From DAORHV01 sp964458645 (GTDB lineage: Bacteria > Patescibacteriota > Gracilibacteria > Peribacterales > Peribacteraceae): a DNA stretch of 64,000 nucleotides. This document shows, piece by piece, positions 8,821 through 16,464 of the stretch. Every line of letters starts with the position of its first letter. The first letter of the stretch is position 1. The notes beneath the pieces are model-generated. The model ran no database searches. It saw only the letters and a list, made by a program, of their open reading frames with translations, and was not told where the DNA came from. The stretch is taken from contig CAYWJU010000006.1 of assembly GCA_964458645.1 (NCBI GenBank), positions 1 through 64,000 of the forward strand. The letters run 5' to 3'. The translations under genes and the position numbers were made by a program.

Positions 8821-10073
8821 GCGGCGCTCTTCTCGCGCATCACGAACCACTGCTGTGCAATGGCAAACAGCGTGGAAACTCCCCAATACAACGAGACGGC
8901 TGCCGGGAAGCTGAGTGCGAAGAAACCGATCATCAGCGGCAGAATGTAGAGCATCATGGTTTGCTGATTCAGCTCAGGCATCCACGACTTCTTGGCGCCG
9001 ACCTCCACCACGGCATCTTTCTTCTTGGTGCGTGCCATCATCATTTTCACCTGCCAGAATTGCAGGACGACGAGCAACGGCGGCAAGATGTACAGGTTGG
9101 GCTTCAGCAGATCGATACCGAACAACGTGTGACCCAACGTCCAAGAAAGATGTTGGTACGGCTCGTAGAGCATGTGGCGAGCAACCTCGATTTGCGCACC
9201 GTCACGGATGACGTAGAACAAGCCGATAAGAATGGGGAACTGCAGCAACATGGGCAGGCACGATTCCAGCGGGTTGATCTTCATTTCCTTCCAGAGCTTC
9301 ATGGTTTCCTCCTGCATGCGCTTGCTGTCGCTGCCGTACTTTTTCTTCAGTTCATCGAGACGCGGCTGCAGCATCTGCATTTTCTTCTGGCTCTTGAGCG
9401 CGTGTTGGCTGGGCAGGAGCAGGATGAGTTTGACGACGAGCGTGAGCAGGATGACGGCAATACCCAAGTTATGCCCCGGCGAGAACGACGCAATGAAGAT
9501 AAGGCCGTTGAACAACGGCTTGCTGATGAACGTGCGGAACAATTTTGCGGCCATGCCCGGCTCGCTGAGCGTGAAGCGCGTCGTGATGCGATCGGCCTTG
9601 CCGTCGGCCAGGTAGCCCTCTGGCACATTGAAGCCGAGTTCGTACGTGCCGAGTTTGCTGAACAACGAATACTTCCACGGCGTAAGGTCCAGCGTGAGCT
9701 TGCCGTTGGCAGGCACGACTGGCGGATCGATGCACGGCAGCGCCGTTTCATTGGCCATGAGGTCATCCAATTTTTCTCCGGAGCCGGAAGAATCTTGATT
9801 CACGTAGGCCACGTCTACCTGAGGAAGCGGGCAGCGGGCGGACAGGACAATATCCTTGGCGGTATGGTTGTGAACGTAGGCGACCGGACTCGTTCCGTCG
9901 CGAACGCTTGTGTACTGCATGGTCAGCTCCACCTTCTGTTGATCGACCGGCTTGTCTCCGAACTGAGCGGGAAAGAAGTATTTCAACCCCCAGTTTACGA
10001 CGAAGAACAGCACCAGAAATGTGGCGATGAACTCAAGCGAACTGATTTTACCTTTCGATGCGGGCGCGTTCAC
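8817..10073 (-). CDS. yidC: membrane protein insertase YidC (Oxa1 family)
   Basis: Inserts and folds inner-membrane proteins together with or independently of SecYEG. The 418-residue protein has an N-terminal transmembrane anchor (about residues 13-32), a reduced extracytoplasmic domain (about 35-185) and the conserved 60KD_IMP/Oxa1 core (about 190-415) with five hydrophobic segments. Typical phrases are QPRLDELKKKYGSD, NPLESCLPMLLQFPILIGLF and LPLMIGFFALSFPAAVSLYWGVS. The start is GTG at 10073, overlapping the rnpA TGA in a GTGA arrangement, so the two are translationally coupled. The rnpA-yidC order is the classical one, but rpmH is not upstream and the jag-like gene is 5.6 kb away rather than downstream. 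Confidence 0.95.
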   Translation of the reverse strand: MNAPASKGKISSLEFIATFLVLFFVVNWGLKYFFPAQFGDKPVDQQKVELTMQYTSVRDGTSPVAYVHNHTAKDIVLSARCPLPQVDVAYVNQDSSGSGEKLDDLMANETALPCIDPPVVPANGKLTLDLTPWKYSLFSKLGTYELGFNVPEGYLADGKADRITTRFTLSEPGMAAKLFRTFISKPLFNGLIFIASFSPGHNLGIAVILLTLVVKLILLLPSQHALKSQKKMQMLQPRLDELKKKYGSDSKRMQEETMKLWKEMKINPLESCLPMLLQFPILIGLFYVIRDGAQIEVARHMLYEPYQHLSWTLGHTLFGIDLLKPNLYILPPLLVVLQFWQVKMMMARTKKKDAVVEVGAKKSWMPELNQQTMMLYILPLMIGFFALSFPAAVSLYWGVSTLFAIAQQWFVMREKSAA

Positions 10074-10489
10074 AGATGCACGGAGGAAAGAAATCGAGAC
10101 ACCTCGTCTGAAAGCTCATTGAAGGTGCAACTCAGGCTAGAGGAACGAGGCAAGAGAAGCAATTGTAGGGAGCGCGAGGCGGGAGGCTGAGAGGCGGAAG
10201 TTGGGAGCTGGGGGCTGGGGGCTGAGAGCGGTGTTTTGCCTCTTGCTTCGATGGTTAATCGGAACGCTTCGCGGCACCTTCGCCTCATTCTGTTGCGTTT
10301 CACAGCCAGTTTATCCAGCTTGGTGCTGGAAAGTACCCCTATATAGAAGGCGGGTGCCGTCGGTTTTTCGGAAAGATGATAGGGCGAACCCATAAGCCAA
10401 CGTACGTTGAAATGCTTTCCTTTCCAGAGTGCGCCCTTCACGCGGACGCGATCGCAGTTTTTCCTTCCCGGCAGACGGAGTAGAAGCAT
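10070..10489 (-). CDS. rnpA: ribonuclease P protein component, carrying an in-frame low-complexity insertion
   Basis: Protein subunit of RNase P, which matures tRNA 5' ends. The 139-residue product contains the signature VKRNRMRRRCREAFRL, preceded by the usual beta-strand segment (FYIGVLSSTKLDKLA) and followed much later by a segment like the family's usual LLLPR...FNELSDEV C-terminus. Between them sit about 25 Ser/Pro/Gln/Ala-rich residues (PLSAPSPQLPTSASQPPASR) where normal RnpA proteins have only a short turn. At DNA level this insertion is a G-rich low-complexity repeat (about 10180-10240). The start is ATG 10489, giving the family-like N-terminus MLLLRLPGRKNCDRV. No rpmH gene precedes it; a 9-nt-unit repeat lies there instead. 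Confidence 0.88.
   Translation of the reverse strand: MLLLRLPGRKNCDRVRVKGALWKGKHFNVRWLMGSPYHLSEKPTAPAFYIGVLSSTKLDKLAVKRNRMRRRCREAFRLTIEARGKTPLSAPSPQLPTSASQPPASRSLQLLLLPRSSSLSCTFNELSDEVSRFLSSVHL
10180..10240. repeat. G-rich low-complexity repeat inserted within rnpA
   Basis: Plus-strand sequence made of near-repeats of GGGAGCTGGGGGCTG and GAGGCTGAGAGG. It lies inside the rnpA coding region without breaking the frame and accounts for the Ser/Pro-rich insertion in the protein. Confidence 0.6.
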
Positions 10490-10503
10490 GGATGCATGGT
10501 ACA

Positions 10504-10541
10504 GGACTCCAAGGCTCCTTGGACTCCAAGACTCCGACAAC
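10504..10541. repeat. 9-nt-unit repeat between divergent rnpA and gatC
   Basis: Short member of the intergenic repeat family: units of the type GGACTCCAA with a perfect palindrome CCAAGGCTCCTTGG. It lies in the 89-nt space between the rnpA and gatC starts. Confidence 0.55.
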
Positions 10542-10578
10542 TTGCCTCTGGCCCTGCCCCTCTCTATCCTCGCCCCAC

Positions 10579-10878
10579 ATGGCCACGCAGTTCACCAAAG
10601 AGCAGATCGAGCACATCGCCAAATTGGCACGCTTGAAGCTGACGCCGCAGGAAATGGAGAAAATGCCCGGTCAGCTGACGAGTATTTTGGAGTGGATGAA
10701 CGTGCTGAATGAAGTGGATACCAGCACAGTGGAACCCACCGCTCAGGTCACAGGGCTCACGAATGCGCTGCGTGACGATACGGTGCGCGCCAGCGACGCT
10801 ACCCCAGACGATTTGCTCGGCTGTTCGGGCTTGCCGCTTGAGGAGCACCAGATTCGGTCCCCGCATGCTCATGGATAA
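10579..10878 (+). CDS. gatC: aspartyl/glutamyl-tRNA amidotransferase subunit C
   Basis: Small subunit of the GatCAB complex that converts Glu-tRNA-Gln (and Asp-tRNA-Asn) to the amide forms. The 99-residue protein has the family pattern EQIEHIAKLARLKLT, ILEWMNVLNEVDTSTVEP and ALRDD. The ATG at 10579 fits the family N-terminus; the longer upstream frame runs through the 9-nt-unit repeat and is not used. The end overlaps gatA by 14 nt (or 8 nt if gatA starts at 10871), indicating a gatC-gatA operon. gatB is not in this window. Confidence 0.95.
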   Translation: MATQFTKEQIEHIAKLARLKLTPQEMEKMPGQLTSILEWMNVLNEVDTSTVEPTAQVTGLTNALRDDTVRASDATPDDLLGCSGLPLEEHQIRSPHAHG

Positions 10879-12331
10879 TTTATTCGGACTCACGATCGCG
10901 CAGGCACACAAACGCTTGAAGAGCGGCGATATCTCGGCTGTGCAACTGGTGCAGGCATGCTTGGATCGCATCAAGGCGGTAGACAAAACAGTGAATGCCG
11001 TTGTCTATAACAACGGCGACAAGGCCCTGGAACACGCCAAGGCGCTTGATAAGCGCGGCGATTTCAGCAATCCGCTGACCGGTATTCCGTACTTGGCCAA
11101 AGACGTGTTTTGTGAGCAGGGTGTACCGACCACCGCGTGCAGCAACATGCTGCGCGAGAAGAACTATGTTCCCCCGTTCGATTCCACAACCACCAAGCGC
11201 CTAAAAAACGCGGGCGCCATTTCCATCGGCAAGAGCAACACCGATGAATTTACGATGGGCGCCTCCACCGAGACGTCGTGCTACGGCGTCACCCGTTGTC
11301 CGTGGGACACCGAGTGCGTAGCGGGCGGCTCCTCCGGCGGTTCAGCCGCCGGCGTGAGTGCCGACGAGTGCATGTTCGCACTCGGCACCGACACCGGAGG
11401 CTCCATTCGCTTGCCGGCTGCCTTCTGCGGCGTGAGCGGACTGCGCGTAACGTACGGCAGAACGAGCCGCTACGGTGTCATGAGCATGGCCAGTTCGCTG
11501 GATACCATTGGACCCATTTGCAAGACAGTGGAGGACATGGCGCTCGTACTGGAGGCCATTGCAGGCAAGGACAGTATGGACGGCACGACCAGCGACAAGC
11601 CGGTACAGCCGTACGCAAGTTTGCTGAAGAAAGACGTAAAGGGATTGCGTGTGGGATTGCCCAAAGAATATTTCATCGACGGACTCCGCAAGGACGTGGA
11701 GCAATCGGTACGCGATGCGGCCAAGGTATTGGAATCGCTCGGCGCCACGCTGGTGGACATCAGCCTGCCGCACACCAAGTACGCACTGGCAACCTACTAT
11801 GTGCTGTGCCCGTGCGAGGTGAGCTCGAACATGGCCCGCTATGACGGCATCCGTTTTGGTCACACGGTGGAGAAGGCAACCGACCTGCTGGACCATTATC
11901 AACGTGTGCGCGGCGACGGCTTCGGTTCCGAGGTGAAGCGACGCATTATGATCGGAACATTCGCGCTGTCGTCAGGCTACTACGACGCGTACTACCTGAA
12001 GGCCCAGAAGGTCCGCACGCTGGTGCGCCAGGATTTCGACGAAGCCTTCAAGAAGGTGGACATTATTATCGCACCGGTGTCGCCGCACGCGGCATTCAAG
12101 GTGGGCGCCAACAGCAACGACCCACTGGCAATGTATCTGGAGGACGTATTCATGGACGGCGCCGTCATGGGCGGCATTCCGGCCCTGTCCGTGCAGTGCG
12201 GATTCACCACCGAGAAGATGCCGCTGGGTCTGCAGATCATGGGACCGCAGTGGGGCGAAGCCACAATCTTGTCGGCCGCACACGCGTTCCAAAGCGCAAC
12301 GGAGTGGCACACCCGCAAGCCCGCCCTGTAG
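10865..12331 (+). CDS. gatA: aspartyl/glutamyl-tRNA amidotransferase subunit A
   Basis: Amidase subunit that releases ammonia from glutamine for tRNA-dependent amidation. With ATG 10865 the product is 488 residues, normal for GatA. The amidase-signature triad is visible: Lys79 (PYLAKDVF), cis-Ser146 within GGSSGGSAAG and nucleophile Ser170 within TDTGGSIRLPA. Other typical phrases are GRTSRYGVMSMASSLDT and MPLGLQIMGP. An in-frame ATG at 10871 is an alternative start. The presence of GatCA suggests glutaminyl- and/or asparaginyl-tRNA are made indirectly. A 9-nt-unit hairpin follows 8 nt after the stop codon. Confidence 0.97.
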   Translation: MLMDNLFGLTIAQAHKRLKSGDISAVQLVQACLDRIKAVDKTVNAVVYNNGDKALEHAKALDKRGDFSNPLTGIPYLAKDVFCEQGVPTTACSNMLREKNYVPPFDSTTTKRLKNAGAISIGKSNTDEFTMGASTETSCYGVTRCPWDTECVAGGSSGGSAAGVSADECMFALGTDTGGSIRLPAAFCGVSGLRVTYGRTSRYGVMSMASSLDTIGPICKTVEDMALVLEAIAGKDSMDGTTSDKPVQPYASLLKKDVKGLRVGLPKEYFIDGLRKDVEQSVRDAAKVLESLGATLVDISLPHTKYALATYYVLCPCEVSSNMARYDGIRFGHTVEKATDLLDHYQRVRGDGFGSEVKRRIMIGTFALSSGYYDAYYLKAQKVRTLVRQDFDEAFKKVDIIIAPVSPHAAFKVGANSNDPLAMYLEDVFMDGAVMGGIPALSVQCGFTTEKMPLGLQIMGPQWGEATILSAAHAFQSATEWHTRKPAL

Positions 12332-12339
12332 TCCCGCCC

Positions 12340-12433
12340 GGATTCCGAAGAAACCAAAGAGTCCGACGATTCCGAGGAAGACGTTTTCGTTAAGTCGTTG
12401 GACTCCTTGGAATCCTCGGTTTCTTCGGAATCC
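12340..12433. repeat. intergenic hairpin of 9-nt units, between convergent gatA and the 46-residue gene
   Basis: Left arm starts GGATTCCGAAGAAACC and the right arm ends with its exact complement GGTTTCTTCGGAATCC (16 bp). Both arms continue as 9-nt units of the type RGANTCCRA (for example AGAGTCCGA, CGATTCCGA, GGAGTCCAA on one strand sense). No U-tract follows. Confidence 0.8.
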
Positions 12434-12438
12434 CCTCG

Positions 12439-12579
12439 TTATTTCGTCGCCGCCGCTGCATGGAACACTTCCCTCGACGGGATCTCCACGCCTTTGGACA
12501 AATACACTCCCGCCGACACGACCAAGAACAAGGTCACGATACCGACAAGAAGCTGCGAGATGCAGGCGGATTTCTCCAT
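12439..12579 (-). CDS. small single-span membrane protein (46 residues)
   Basis: Starts with ATG 12579 only 4 nt after the stop of the 178-residue exported protein, so the two are likely co-translated. One hydrophobic helix occupies roughly residues 9-28 (LLVGIVTLFLVVSAGVYL), followed by a short basic/polar tail ending AAAATK. No family is recognised. Tight spacing, sensible codon use and the clean transmembrane segment argue that it is real; it may partner the upstream exported protein, which has its own C-terminal transmembrane helix. Confidence 0.6.
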   Translation of the reverse strand: MEKSACISQLLVGIVTLFLVVSAGVYLSKGVEIPSREVFHAAAATK

Positions 12580-12583
12580 GGGA

Positions 12584-13120
12584 TTAGCGGAGGATGGCGG
12601 GGAGGCTGTGCGACTTGCGCCACACGTACGCAACCATGCCCATGATGGCAAGCAACAGTGCGGCAAACAGCACATGCTCGGGGCCGGTATCGGAAATGCG
12701 AGGAGCTCCGCTGTGCAAGACGTTGCCGTTAGAATCGGTGATGGTACCGCCGCCGTTTCCGGTAATGATGATGGTCGGCGTGGTGGAGTTACGATTCTGA
12801 ATGCGTGCCTGACGAATGTCGTACTGCGTGTTGTTGTCGAGCAGGTTGCGCGTGGTGCTTGCCTTGGGCGCGACGTAGGTATCTGGAGCGACGTCGTCGA
12901 TGGAGGTGAGCTGTTCCTGTGCGGCCGCACGCAACGTTGCAGAACGCTGCTGCTGTGCAGCAACGACATCGGCGCCTTCTCGCATGAGCGGGGGTGCCGG
13001 AGCCAACGTCAGGCCTGCTCCACCGAAAACTTGGTCCGGAGAGAGGTAGGCGAATGCCGGCGTAACCTGACATACAGCGGCAAGTGTGAGTACCCCGATG
13101 GCAAGTTTAGTGTTCTTCAT
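12584..13120 (-). CDS. exported hypothetical protein with signal peptide and C-terminal membrane anchor
   Basis: 178 residues. An N-terminal signal peptide (MKNTKLAIGVLTLAAVCQ...AFA) is followed by an Ala/Gln-rich segment (about 45-75), an Asn/Thr-rich stretch (DNNTQYD, RNSTTPTIIITGNGGG) and a C-terminal transmembrane helix with a basic stop-transfer (HVLFAALLLAIMGMVAYVWRKS, about residues 147-168; quoted in part). The layout resembles a surface protein anchored through its C-terminus, analogous to but not identical with sortase substrates; there is no LPxTG. A strong promoter lies upstream. Function unknown. Confidence 0.75.
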   Translation of the reverse strand: MKNTKLAIGVLTLAAVCQVTPAFAYLSPDQVFGGAGLTLAPAPPLMREGADVVAAQQQRSATLRAAAQEQLTSIDDVAPDTYVAPKASTTRNLLDNNTQYDIRQARIQNRNSTTPTIIITGNGGGTITDSNGNVLHSGAPRISDTGPEHVLFAALLLAIMGMVAYVWRKSHSLPAILR

Positions 13121-13147
13121 GTTCGTATGTGTTTACGTATTGATCTT

Positions 13148-13176
13148 ATTATACAAGAAATTGATAATTTGAGCAA
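13148..13176 (-). promoter_or_regulatory. promoter of the 178-residue exported protein (TTGCTC-17-TATAAT)
   Basis: On the minus strand TTGCTC (13171-13176) and TATAAT (13148-13153) are separated by 17 nt. The -10 hexamer ends 27 nt before the ATG at 13120, giving a leader of about 20 nt, longer than most in this window. Confidence 0.65.
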
Positions 13177-13182
13177 TGAAGC

Positions 13183-14295
13183 CTAGCGATTGCCATTCTG
13201 CGCCTGCAGGGCATCCCACTTCGTCTGGAAATCGGTCTTTCCATCGAACGTTTCTGGGTCGGTGGGGTTCGTTTCGCCCTTCGATTGATCATACCTGCGC
13301 TTGTCCCAACCGCCACAGATATGGCCGGGGTTTTCGCTGTGCACCGGCGAGCTGACGACCGGCTGGCACGTGCGTCCCGGAGCATTCGGATCCAGCGTCG
13401 GCGTGGTGCATTGCACCTGGCGTTCCTCGGGGCAACCTTGGGCATTTGCATCGCCAGCATTGCCATCGCACAGACCGTCGTCATCGGTGTCGGAACTGAG
13501 CGCGCTGGTTTCGCCCTTATCCAATTTTCCGTTGCGGTTTACGTCCTCGCAGCTGTCGCTGAGCGAATCGAGATCGGTATCCGAAACCAACGGATTCGTG
13601 CGCGTGATGAATGCTTCCGTGCCATCGGGAATGGCATCGCCGTCGGTGTCCGAATTGTTCGGATCGGTACCAGCAAGCTGCTCTTCTTTATCGTTGTAAT
13701 CATCGCCGTCGCTGTCCAATCCGGCAGCCAAGTTCACCGAGCTCATGACGTAGCAGGTGTCGCCGCCATGGAAGATTTCGGCAATGCTCTTGGGTGTTGC
13801 AGGAGCAGCGCCGTGGAGGTTCGCATCGTTCTGCTGCTTGATGCCGAGCAAGTCGGTATCGGCGGCCTTGGGACGATTGGTTTGCGCGGTGACTTCGCCC
13901 TTGGAATAGAAGAAGTTACCGTCGTACATTCTGGAACCGATGGCGCCAGCGGCCTTGTTCTGCGCCTCGCGTCCGCTGAAGCAATATCCCCAATACTGCT
14001 TCTCGTCGTTCTTGCGACCGAAGAAGGTAATGCGAGGAATGCGAATGTTCTGCGGCAAGGTGAAAATAACGTGCGTGTCGGCGGGAATCGAAATACCCTG
14101 CAGAACTTCGCGGCTGGTGAAGTTCATGGTCGGAATAACGCCGTTCTGCTGCTGCGGAACCAAACGACCGGCGAGCGTGCCGCTGTCGGCAAGCTTTAGG
14201 ACTCCGGCCACCGCAACCGTCGCACCCATCACCGCCACCGTGATGGTGGCGTACTTCAGAGCGTGCAGCGCGTACTGTTGTTTTGGTGTGGGCAT
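13183..14295 (-). CDS. exported protein with thrombospondin type 3 (calcium-binding) repeats
   Basis: 370 residues from ATG 14295. An N-terminal hydrophobic segment (about 17-38) serves as signal or anchor. Residues about 60-210 form a unique domain (FTLPQNIRIPRITFFGR, WGYCFSGREAQNKAAG). Residues about 225-310 carry acidic TSP3-type units: DSDGDDYNDKEEQ, GTDPNNSDTDGDAIPDG, DTDLDSLSDSCED, NRNGKLDKGE and DTDDDGLCDG, which in other bacterial surface proteins bind calcium. The C-terminus has four cysteines and a polar tail. The role is unknown; it is probably a cell-surface protein. A longer upstream frame exists, but the -10 hexamer 8 nt before ATG 14295 fixes the start. Confidence 0.8.
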   Translation of the reverse strand: MPTPKQQYALHALKYATITVAVMGATVAVAGVLKLADSGTLAGRLVPQQQNGVIPTMNFTSREVLQGISIPADTHVIFTLPQNIRIPRITFFGRKNDEKQYWGYCFSGREAQNKAAGAIGSRMYDGNFFYSKGEVTAQTNRPKAADTDLLGIKQQNDANLHGAAPATPKSIAEIFHGGDTCYVMSSVNLAAGLDSDGDDYNDKEEQLAGTDPNNSDTDGDAIPDGTEAFITRTNPLVSDTDLDSLSDSCEDVNRNGKLDKGETSALSSDTDDDGLCDGNAGDANAQGCPEERQVQCTTPTLDPNAPGRTCQPVVSSPVHSENPGHICGGWDKRRYDQSKGETNPTDPETFDGKTDFQTKWDALQAQNGNR

Positions 14296-14303
14296 ATCAT
14301 GAC

Positions 14304-14309
14304 ATTGTA
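14304..14309 (-). promoter_or_regulatory. putative -10 element (TACAAT) of the TSP3-repeat protein gene
   Basis: Minus-strand TACAAT ends 8 nt before ATG 14295. A weak TTTCCA lies 17 nt upstream as a possible -35. Confidence 0.5.
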
Positions 14310-14421
14310 GCAGAAAGTCGACTCTTTGGAAAGTTTGATTGACCCTCTCTTGCAGGAAAAGGCCCCGGGTCAAACTTCAGTGCAATGAAGATCTGACGGC
14401 GTACCAATGCCTTCTTTGGTG

Positions 14422-14427
14422 TACACT
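14422..14427 (+). promoter_or_regulatory. putative -10 element of dnaJ (TACACT)
   Basis: TACACT ends 9 nt before the dnaJ ATG at 14437, consistent with a leaderless transcript; it also rules out the upstream ATG at 14407. Confidence 0.45.
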
Positions 14428-14436
14428 GTGCCGCGC

Positions 14437-15543
14437 ATGGCCAAAGACCCCTACAAAATTCTCGGCGTTGAGCGCTCGGCTTCTGAACAAGAGATCAAGC
14501 AGGCATACCGTAAGCTCAGCAAGGAATTGCACCCTGACAAGCACAAGGGCGATAAGTCGAAGGAGGACAGCTTTAAGGAAGTGAACCAAGCCTACGAGAT
14601 CCTCAGCGACCCCAAGAAAAAGCAGATGTACGACCAGTTCGGCAATGCCGATGCGGGTGCCGGATTTGGCGGAGGAGGTGGTTTCGGTGGATTCGATTTC
14701 TCAGGCTTCCAGGGTGGAGCGGGCGGCTTCGATCCGTCGCAATTCGAAGGGCTGGGGGATTTGTTCGAAACATTCTTCGGCTCCAGCGGCGGGCGACGTC
14801 CGCGCAGGAACGACGGCAATGGTCGCGACATTGAAATCGAAATGACGATTCCGTTCGAAGCAGCGGTCACCGGCATGGAACGCGAAGTGACGTTCACCAC
14901 GCAGGTGCAATGCGCGGACTGCAACGGCGGAGGGGGTGAAAAGGGGTCGGGGATGGTCACGTGCAAAGAGTGTGACGGCAAAGGATCTGTCGTGCGCCAG
15001 ACGCGCTCGCTGTTCGGAACCATTCAACAGAATGCCATCTGTCCCACATGCCATGGCAGCGGCAAGGTTCCCGAAAAGCCGTGCAAGCAGTGCAATGGCG
15101 AAGGCAGGCGCCAAGACCGCAAGTCGGTGAAGGTTCGTGTGCCTGCGGGCATAGATGACGGACAATCACTGAAGATCACCGGCGAAGGCGAGGCAGGTCG
15201 CAACGGCGCTCCAGCCGGCGCATTGTTCGTGCGCATGCGCGTGCAGCCCGATGAACGATTCGTACGCGACGGCGACGATATCCGCACCATGCTGGACCTC
15301 TCGGTGATCGACGCTGCGCTGGGTACGACGGTGGACGTGGACACCGTGCAAGGCACGTCATCCATGACGATTCCGGCCGGCACGCAACCGGGCCAGACAC
15401 TGCGACTGAAGGGCAAAGGCATGCCGGTACTGAACACCTCGCGCCATGGCGACCAGTACGTGACGGTGAATGTAACGGTGCCGGAGAAACTCAGTAAAGA
15501 AGAAAAGAAGTTGTTTGAAGAGCTGAAGAAACTCCAAAAATAA
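14437..15543 (+). CDS. dnaJ: chaperone protein DnaJ
   Basis: Hsp40 co-chaperone that delivers substrates to DnaK and stimulates its ATPase. 368 residues with all classical parts: J domain with HPD at 32-34, a Gly/Phe-rich linker (about 75-120), four CxxCxGxG zinc motifs (CADCNGGG, CKECDGKG, CPTCHGSG, CKQCNGEG at about 160-220) and the C-terminal substrate-binding domain ending in KLFEELKKLQK. ATG 14437 gives the standard MAKDPYKILG start. Its stop codon TAA (15541-15543) is also the first triplet of a long intergenic hairpin. dnaK and grpE are not in the window. Confidence 0.97.
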   Translation: MAKDPYKILGVERSASEQEIKQAYRKLSKELHPDKHKGDKSKEDSFKEVNQAYEILSDPKKKQMYDQFGNADAGAGFGGGGGFGGFDFSGFQGGAGGFDPSQFEGLGDLFETFFGSSGGRRPRRNDGNGRDIEIEMTIPFEAAVTGMEREVTFTTQVQCADCNGGGGEKGSGMVTCKECDGKGSVVRQTRSLFGTIQQNAICPTCHGSGKVPEKPCKQCNGEGRRQDRKSVKVRVPAGIDDGQSLKITGEGEAGRNGAPAGALFVRMRVQPDERFVRDGDDIRTMLDLSVIDAALGTTVDVDTVQGTSSMTIPAGTQPGQTLRLKGKGMPVLNTSRHGDQYVTVNVTVPEKLSKEEKKLFEELKKLQK

Positions 15544-15649
15544 GAATCCGAAGAAGCCGAAGAAGCCGACGAGTCCGAGGATTCCGAAGAACATCTTTCG
15601 GCAAACAATCGTCGGTTTCTTCGGTTACCTCGGCTTCTTCGGATTCTTA
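15541..15649. repeat. intergenic hairpin of 9-nt units spanning exactly from the dnaJ stop to the jag stop
   Basis: The left arm TAAGAATCCGAAGAAGCCGA is perfectly complementary to the right arm TCGGCTTCTTCGGATTCTTA (20 bp). Its outermost triplets are the stop codons of the two convergent genes. Inner units follow the same 9-nt pattern (AGAAGCCGA, CGAGTCCGA, GGATTCCGA). It might end transcription from both sides, but there is no U-tract. Confidence 0.85.
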
Positions 15650-16198
15650 AATGTCGAGGTTCTCCAATCCGTCCGGCGCGTCGGCCATGACCGGCGACAA
15701 CTCTTCGCTGCTTGCTTCGGTAAGAACGACACCCTTGTCCTGCTTGAGACGAATAACAACTTGGCGGTAATCGCCTTCGCCGATGCTCTCGGTGGTCATA
15801 TCGGCCATGGCCGGCGTGTTGGCAACGTGCATGTGCACGATGCGGCGGAAGTACGGGCTCATGGGCGACAGCGTCACGCGAGCACCCGTGCGGCGCACGA
15901 AATCAGCTTTGGCTTCGGCAATCTTGCGGACTTTGTCTTCCTGCATCAGGCGGTAGCCGTCCACGTCCAAGACAAGGAACGGAGCCTTCTCCATTTTCTT
16001 CAGTGAGCGAATGACGGACTTCAACAAATGCTGCACCGAGTTGAGCGTCTCTCCGTGCCAACCAATGAGGCGGCTAGCCTCTTTGCACTGCACATCCACA
16101 CGTGTGATTTCGCCTTCCTGCTTTACGGTAATGCCGTCGAACGGAATGCCGATGAGCGTGAGGATCTGGCCGAGAGTGTCGATAATCAACTGGTCCAT
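15647..16198 (-). CDS. jag: Jag/KhpB-like RNA-binding protein (KH and R3H domains)
   Basis: 183 residues. The centre has a KH-like core (DVQCKEASRLIGWHGETLN, about 35-60) and the C-terminal part an R3H-type motif (MSPYFRRIVHMHVANT, about 112-130) with the usual serine-rich, acidic tail. This combination matches the SpoIIIJ-associated/Jag (KhpB) family, cytoplasmic RNA-binding proteins linked to cell-envelope control and usually encoded next to yidC; here yidC is some 5.6 kb away. The start is ATG 16198 (MDQLIIDTLGQIL). The frame stays open to 16318 but that extension is translated repeat DNA. Confidence 0.85.
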   Translation of the reverse strand: MDQLIIDTLGQILTLIGIPFDGITVKQEGEITRVDVQCKEASRLIGWHGETLNSVQHLLKSVIRSLKKMEKAPFLVLDVDGYRLMQEDKVRKIAEAKADFVRRTGARVTLSPMSPYFRRIVHMHVANTPAMADMTTESIGEGDYRQVVIRLKQDKGVVLTEASSEELSPVMADAPDGLENLDI

Positions 16199-16332
16199 CG
16201 TTGGGATGATAGCGCGGACAATGGAAAATGAAAACCATCGAAGCTGGAACTCAAACAATAAGCCGCGCGAAGCACGGACTTGCTCCGGGCTGAGCGCACC
16301 GCTGTAAGGGGGAGCCACGAGGAAACCCGATG

Positions 16333-16384
16333 GGCTCCCAGCGGCAAGCTCTTGAGCGGAGCGAAAGGCCTGGCGCGCAGTCCC
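16333..16384 (-). repeat. dispersed 52-nt element, copy A
   Basis: On the minus strand it begins GGGACTGCGCGCCA and ends CGCTGGGAGCC. It matches the plus-strand copy at 55149-55200 at 49 of 52 positions. Weaker similarity continues on both sides (GGTTTCC...CGTG on one side, GAAAAT...CCC on the other), so the full element is probably 80-90 nt. Confidence 0.8.
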
Positions 16385-16410
16385 CTCTGGGTATTTTCTT
16401 CGTGCCGTAC

Positions 16411-16437
16411 GAAAAATCCCGCCTTACGGCGGGACCC
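16411..16437 (-). terminator. Rho-independent terminator of the HU gene
   Basis: Minus-strand stem CCCGCC-GTAA-GGCGGG (16418-16433) followed by ATTTTT. It lies 27-50 nt after the HU stop codon. Confidence 0.85.
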
Positions 16438-16464
16438 TTCGTGTTGCGTTAAAACGATTTCAGA

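Larger units (their letters stand above)
16199..16464. other. intergenic region holding a dispersed repeat and the HU terminator
   Basis: Between the jag start and the HU stop. It contains the minus-strand copy of a dispersed 52-nt element (16333-16384), flanking GC-rich sequence with short inverted repeats, and the HU terminator (16411-16437). No gene is visible; a minus-strand frame through it merely extends jag upstream. Confidence 0.6.

Noticed and set aside
16199..16318. N-terminal extension of the Jag-like protein
   Set aside because: The extension is translated repeat DNA and has no similarity to the family; ATG 16198 gives the expected start.
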